A stretch of 57,472 bases of DNA from Anaerolineales bacterium (GTDB lineage Bacteria; Chloroflexota; Anaerolineae; Anaerolineales; UBA4823): positions 1 to 57,472 of the forward strand of contig JAFGQI010000100.1 in NCBI GenBank assembly GCA_016935755.1, written 5' to 3'. A program made the position numbers and the translations under genes. This document shows positions 53,511-57,472 of this stretch, piece after piece; the first letter of the stretch is position 1; each line of letters begins with the position of its first letter. The notes under the pieces were generated by a model. That model was not told the origin of the DNA and made no database searches. It worked only from the letters and a program-made list of their open reading frames with translations.

Positions 53511-56500
53511 ATGTTAAAGCGAGCTGGTTTATTACTCAATATCATTGTCGCCTTCAGCGTGGTGCTGGCGCTGCTGCCTGGACAGGTGCAGGCCACCACC
53601 ATCGGCAGCGGAACTGCTTCAGGTCCGCAGCCGCCTGACGGCCCCAAATCCCCCCAATCTTTATCTCAAACGCCTGACCCTGCTAAATCGCTCTTCCCGC
53701 CCGCCGATAACGGCGGCCTGGAAGCGGCTCTGCAGCGGGTCGACCCCGAACTGCGCCAGATCGCCCGCCAGGGCGGCGACCAGCTGGTGAAAGTCTCCGT
53801 GCTGGTCAAGCCGGGCGCAGACCTGGGCCGGTACTTTGAAAAGCTGATCGTCAATCCCGGCAAGGACTTCGACCGCCTGACCGGCATGGTCAAGGCCAGC
53901 AGCCTGGTCAAGCTGGCCACCGCCAGCGGCACCCTGACGGTGCTGAACATGGGCGCCCGCCCCGCGCCAGACATTAAGAAAGGCAATGAACTGGCAGACG
54001 GGCAGGGGGCTCCTGAGCGCTTACAGAAAAGCCTGGAGGGAATCAAGGCGGAGCGCACCCCCCAGAAATCCACCGAACGCCTGGTTAACCCACAAGCCCA
54101 GGCGCAGCCGCAGTCCTTCTTCACCAACGACGCCAACGGCGTCAAGCAGACCTGGGCCGAGGGCGTCTATGGTGATGGCGATGTGGATGACCCGGTCAAG
54201 CTGGCCATCGTGGACACCGGCGTGGACTTTGCCAACCCCGACCTGATCGGCACGGCCGCCCGCGTCACCGATCCAAACTCGGCCTACTTCGACACCACGG
54301 GCGGCTTCGGCTGGCCGATCGCCTTCGATGACCGCTCCATGTCCGACTACGCCCTGGACAACCAGGACTACCGCGGCAACTGGGGCTGGTACATGAACAC
54401 CAACACGGATGTAAACGTGTGGAGCCCCTCCCTGGGCGCCTTCGTGCCCTACACCGGCGCCTTCCAGGATCCCGACCTGGGATCCACCGTTGCCTTCACC
54501 TTCACCGTGATGCACCCGGATTACGGCGTGCCGTTTGAATACATCGTCGACAGCCCGGTCCAGGTCTGGAACACCAACGGCGGCTGGTATCGCTTCGGCT
54601 GGCACCCGGATGACTCCCTGGCCAGCGGATTGGGCGAAACGCCCGGCGTGCTGGTGAGCGGCGAGGACTACTGGGGCACCGACTGGGGCATGTTCGACAC
54701 CATCTATGTGGATATCCTGGTATCCTACTGGTTCGACGCTTCCTATCCGTTTAATGCCTGGGCTGACCTGGGCTATGAAGTGGCCTGCGTCAACCTGGGC
54801 TGGAGCGCCTACCCCAACTGCGACCTGTCCGGCGGCATGATCTACTACATCTCCAACGGCAGCACGCCTGTGCCAGCCTCCGACTGGATGTACGGGCTGG
54901 GCAGCCCGGCCGCTGGCGAAGTGGTGGCCTTCATGCTCAACGACTTCACTGAGAACGGCGGCGAGCACGGCACCCTGTGCGCCGGCACCGCCGTAGGACA
55001 GGGCGTCATCGACGAGATGCCGTATAGCGGGTATTACGGCTCCACCTACTGGCCGCCCACCTGGTACGACCCGGACACCATGGGCATCTCCGAAGGGCCC
55101 GGCAAGCTTACCGGCCTGGTGGCGATGGGCAACTACTATGCCGGCGGTTCGTCGCTGAACTTCTACGACTTCGCCGCCCTGGGCTACGATGGCCTGCCAG
55201 CTGGCGCCACGGGCGATACCCACGACCAGCCGCACATGCTGTCCAACTCCTATGGCTCCGGCTCGGTCGATAACGATGGCTGGGATTTCTCCTCCCGCTA
55301 CCAGACGCTGATCAACTACGGCTACATCGCCCAGCATGATATCGACCTGCCCGACGACGGCGCCTGGTCGCCGCTGTTCTTCAAGTCGGCCGGCAACTCC
55401 GGCTTCGGCTACGGCACGGTCAACGTGCCCCAGCCTGAATCGGCGGTCGTAGTGGGCGCCTCCGGCGTCTACGGGCAGTTCAACCTGGGCGATAACGCTC
55501 TGTATCCTGAGTGGGTCAACTGGGGACAGCTGACCGGCATGTCGGACCGCGGCCCGAGCAGCATGTCCACCCTGGGCATGCATGTACTGACCAACGGCAT
55601 GTTCGGCAGCGGCAATCTGCCATTGAACTACTTCACCGGCGGCGACTGGGCTGTGGATTTTTGGGCCGGCACCAGCCGCTCCAGCCCGGAAGCGGCCGGC
55701 ATCACCGCCCTGATCTTCGATGCTTACTATGAGCAGTTCGGCTCCTATCCCAGCTGGCAGGAAGCCCGCACCCTGCTGATGAACGGGGCGCGCACCGGCT
55801 ACAATGATCCCTTCGCCCAGGGCGCTGGCCTGGCCAACGCCTACGGCTCCTACCAGGTCATCAATGGCGGACGGCCAGAAATCATGACCGATGAAGGCAG
55901 CGGCTACTGGATCCCCGGCAGCTACCGCGATGAAACCTATCCTTCCTTTGCCCGCGGCCTGCTGCCCGGCGAGAGCGACACCACCGGAGTGGTCATCCAG
56001 AACAACGGCGACGGTTTTCTCTTCGCCAGCCTGGAAGCGGTGACCCTGGAGATGTACGAGAGCCGCGAATGGGACTTCACCAGCCTGCCGTTGGATCAGG
56101 AAGGTCCCTCCACCCGCTACTACGACCGGCGGCTGTTCGGCCCGGCTGGCAGCAACACCGGCTTTGGCGGTCCTGATCCGCTCTTCATCGAGGGAGTTGA
56201 CGACCAACTCCTGGCGGAAGCCGACATGATGGTGGTGCGCATGTCGCATCCCTTCGAGCAGTTCGAGAACGATGTGGTCGGCAACTGGTGGTTCCTGTAC
56301 GCCTGGGCCTGGCGCGACCAGCCTTACGAGCCCAGCAATGCAGTAGGCACCTGGTTCAAGGATGGCAATGACAACCACGTGCGCAACAGCGGCGAGTTTG
56401 ACGCGCCTTCCGAGACCGTGCGCATGATCTACGACTACCACGGCAACACGGCCGAAATCCGCATCCGCGAGCCCTGGGATCTGCTGCACGGCTACACCTG

Positions 56501-57472
56501 GCCCGGCGAACCCGACCTGGCGCCGATGGATGATATCCTGATCTCGCTCCGCCACTTCTACTACGGCGGCTATGACACCACCGATCTGAAGGTCACCATC
56601 GAACTGTACAAGGAAGTCCCCTGGGATCAGATCGAGCTGGAAGTCCCATATGTGAATGTCTATCCGTACGAATATGAATGGATCGATGTCACTGCGGTGA
56701 CCTCCTGGAAAGACGATGAAATCCTGCCCCTGGAGAGCTTTGAGAATTATGCTCCTCCCACGGGCTGGTCGGTCTATGATATGGATGGCGGCGACCTGAT
56801 CTGGGAGCCGCTGGATCTGTCAACTTTTTCCATCTTCTACGGTGATAATCTCGCCCACACTGGCAACGAAGTTTACCGCCACCGGTCGTACAGTGAGTAT
56901 GGGTATGAAAGTGTCGGCATGCAGGAAGGCTGGCTGGTGACACCGCCAGTGGATCTGCATGACGGCAGCACCCTGCGCTTCTACGACCTCACCTGGTATG
57001 ACCCCTACTACTACTACGGTGAAAGCGAGTTTTCGGTAAAGATTTCCACCGGCAGCTGCGACCCGCAGGATGGAGAATACGAAACCCTCGATACCTGGTG
57101 GGGCTACAACGACTGGTGGGAGGAAAAACTCTTCAACCTGAGCGAGTATGATGGGCAGACCGCCTGCATCGCTTTCGTCTACCGCGGCTACGAGTCGAAT
57201 GAGTGGTGGATCGACGATGTGGAGGTCTTCAGCCAGACCTTCGATCCGCCGGGCGAATACACCGGCTACATCAAGGCCACCTACGGCGCTATGCCCAACG
57301 AGGTCGTTTACCTGCCGGTGCAGAAGCAGGTCTGGTTCCCCAGTGACATCGATCCAGTCCTGGGCGGCTTCGAGGCTGGCACGCTGTATGAGAACGGGGT
57401 GATGTTCGGCGGCACCGGCACAGCCGACGCCCAGCGAGCCGAGTCCGGCGACTGGCGCTTCTTCTACACCGA
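53511..57472 (+). CDS. Secreted S8 (subtilisin-like) serine protease, C-terminus cut by window edge
   Basis: At least 1320 codons. Residues 1-30 form a signal peptide (MLKRAGLLLNIIVAFSVVLA, cleavage after VQA). A pro-region runs to about 215. The catalytic triad is Asp235 (LAIVDTGVDF), His486 (GGEHGTLCAGTAVG) and Ser722 (AGTSRSSPEAAG). The 251 residues between Asp and His far exceed the few dozen usual in subtilases and hold an aromatic- and Asp-rich, beta-type insertion. After the protease domain come further beta-rich segments of the Ig or carbohydrate-binding kind. GAGGAG precedes ATG 53511. The frame is open to the edge. It probably digests extracellular protein. Confidence 0.93.
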   Translation, partial: MLKRAGLLLNIIVAFSVVLALLPGQVQATTIGSGTASGPQPPDGPKSPQSLSQTPDPAKSLFPPADNGGLEAALQRVDPELRQIARQGGDQLVKVSVLVKPGADLGRYFEKLIVNPGKDFDRLTGMVKASSLVKLATASGTLTVLNMGARPAPDIKKGNELADGQGAPERLQKSLEGIKAERTPQKSTERLVNPQAQAQPQSFFTNDANGVKQTWAEGVYGDGDVDDPVKLAIVDTGVDFANPDLIGTAARVTDPNSAYFDTTGGFGWPIAFDDRSMSDYALDNQDYRGNWGWYMNTNTDVNVWSPSLGAFVPYTGAFQDPDLGSTVAFTFTVMHPDYGVPFEYIVDSPVQVWNTNGGWYRFGWHPDDSLASGLGETPGVLVSGEDYWGTDWGMFDTIYVDILVSYWFDASYPFNAWADLGYEVACVNLGWSAYPNCDLSGGMIYYISNGSTPVPASDWMYGLGSPAAGEVVAFMLNDFTENGGEHGTLCAGTAVGQGVIDEMPYSGYYGSTYWPPTWYDPDTMGISEGPGKLTGLVAMGNYYAGGSSLNFYDFAALGYDGLPAGATGDTHDQPHMLSNSYGSGSVDNDGWDFSSRYQTLINYGYIAQHDIDLPDDGAWSPLFFKSAGNSGFGYGTVNVPQPESAVVVGASGVYGQFNLGDNALYPEWVNWGQLTGMSDRGPSSMSTLGMHVLTNGMFGSGNLPLNYFTGGDWAVDFWAGTSRSSPEAAGITALIFDAYYEQFGSYPSWQEARTLLMNGARTGYNDPFAQGAGLANAYGSYQVINGGRPEIMTDEGSGYWIPGSYRDETYPSFARGLLPGESDTTGVVIQNNGDGFLFASLEAVTLEMYESREWDFTSLPLDQEGPSTRYYDRRLFGPAGSNTGFGGPDPLFIEGVDDQLLAEADMMVVRMSHPFEQFENDVVGNWWFLYAWAWRDQPYEPSNAVGTWFKDGNDNHVRNSGEFDAPSETVRMIYDYHGNTAEIRIREPWDLLHGYTWPGEPDLAPMDDILISLRHFYYGGYDTTDLKVTIELYKEVPWDQIELEVPYVNVYPYEYEWIDVTAVTSWKDDEILPLESFENYAPPTGWSVYDMDGGDLIWEPLDLSTFSIFYGDNLAHTGNEVYRHRSYSEYGYESVGMQEGWLVTPPVDLHDGSTLRFYDLTWYDPYYYYGESEFSVKISTGSCDPQDGEYETLDTWWGYNDWWEEKLFNLSEYDGQTACIAFVYRGYESNEWWIDDVEVFSQTFDPPGEYTGYIKATYGAMPNEVVYLPVQKQVWFPSDIDPVLGGFEAGTLYENGVMFGGTGTADAQRAESGDWRFFYT

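Noticed and set aside
54021-56555. Open frame of about 844 codons antisense to the S8 protease
   Set aside because: Composition is Ala/Val/Gly/His-rich with no recognisable domain, it mirrors the codon structure of the real protease, and the plus strand shows a signal peptide and full catalytic triad.

Overview
The window reads as a chromosomal segment of a Chloroflexota bacterium, most likely class Anaerolineae (inference). The grounds are a GC content in the upper 50s by eye, ALA/THR-rich 'ATQTA'-type linkers, FHA/DUF11 surface-type proteins, a GatCAB amidotransferase, an MrfAB repair pair, SpoOJ/Soj-type ParAB and typical sigma70-like promoters. I see no rRNA, tRNA, CRISPR array, insertion sequence or prophage. 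Almost everything is densely packed coding sequence with many 4-bp ATGA overlaps.

Layout. 1-3.8 kb (minus): a partial amidohydrolase, parB, parA and a PfkB-type sugar kinase whose promoter suggests a leaderless mRNA. 3.8-4.1 kb: a divergent intergenic region that carries a decayed RHS/YD-repeat core fragment. 4.1-6.1 kb (plus): rplS with its own promoter, leader hairpin and terminator, then a C26 glutamine-amidotransferase-like hydrolase and murI. 6.1-15.9 kb (minus): a flavin/PNPOx-type protein, recQ, a CYTH protein, the three subunits of an acyl-CoA carboxylase, a small membrane protein, a zinc-type medium-chain dehydrogenase and an acyl-CoA dehydrogenase. The last six look like an acyl-CoA metabolism cluster read from an extended -10 promoter. 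16-16.6 kb (minus): a PIN toxin with a short antitoxin. 16.6-23.2 kb (plus): gatC and gatA are separated from gatB by a DppA peptidase, two DUF488 proteins and a dual-OB-type protein, all tightly coupled, followed by a GNAT acetyltransferase.

23-30.6 kb: a GMC oxidoreductase, then divergently a FadR-type regulator with a textbook operator, an alkylglycerone-phosphate-synthase-like flavoprotein, a GlpD-type dehydrogenase and an FGGY kinase, together a glycerol- or polyol-linked regulon. 30.6-40.5 kb (minus): a cation-homeostasis block with a KdpD-like kinase and KdpE-like regulator, terminator, two unknown proteins, a KimA/KUP-like APC transporter, a P2-type ATPase and two tandem RCK (TrkA) proteins without any TrkH/KtrB channel. 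40.6-48.7 kb (plus): a giant FHA-TM-thrombospondin-DUF11 protein, an MrfA-type helicase carrying an inserted HNH nuclease, its exonuclease partner MrfB and an MFS transporter. 48.7-57.5 kb: a methyltransferase-nucleotidyltransferase fusion (minus), a PH/SHOCT membrane protein and a creatininase whose N-terminus looks like a degenerate second creatininase domain (plus), a C45 acyltransferase-type hydrolase (minus) and a secreted S8 protease with a long structured leader, running off the right edge.

The most promising leads are the HNH insertion in the MrfA helicase, the channel-less RCK pair next to a KimA-like transporter and P2 ATPase, the DUF488-DUF488-dual-OB module embedded in the gat operon, the methyltransferase-nucleotidyltransferase fusion, and the unassigned structured leader of the secreted protease. 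All functional statements are read from sequence by eye; no database search was run.
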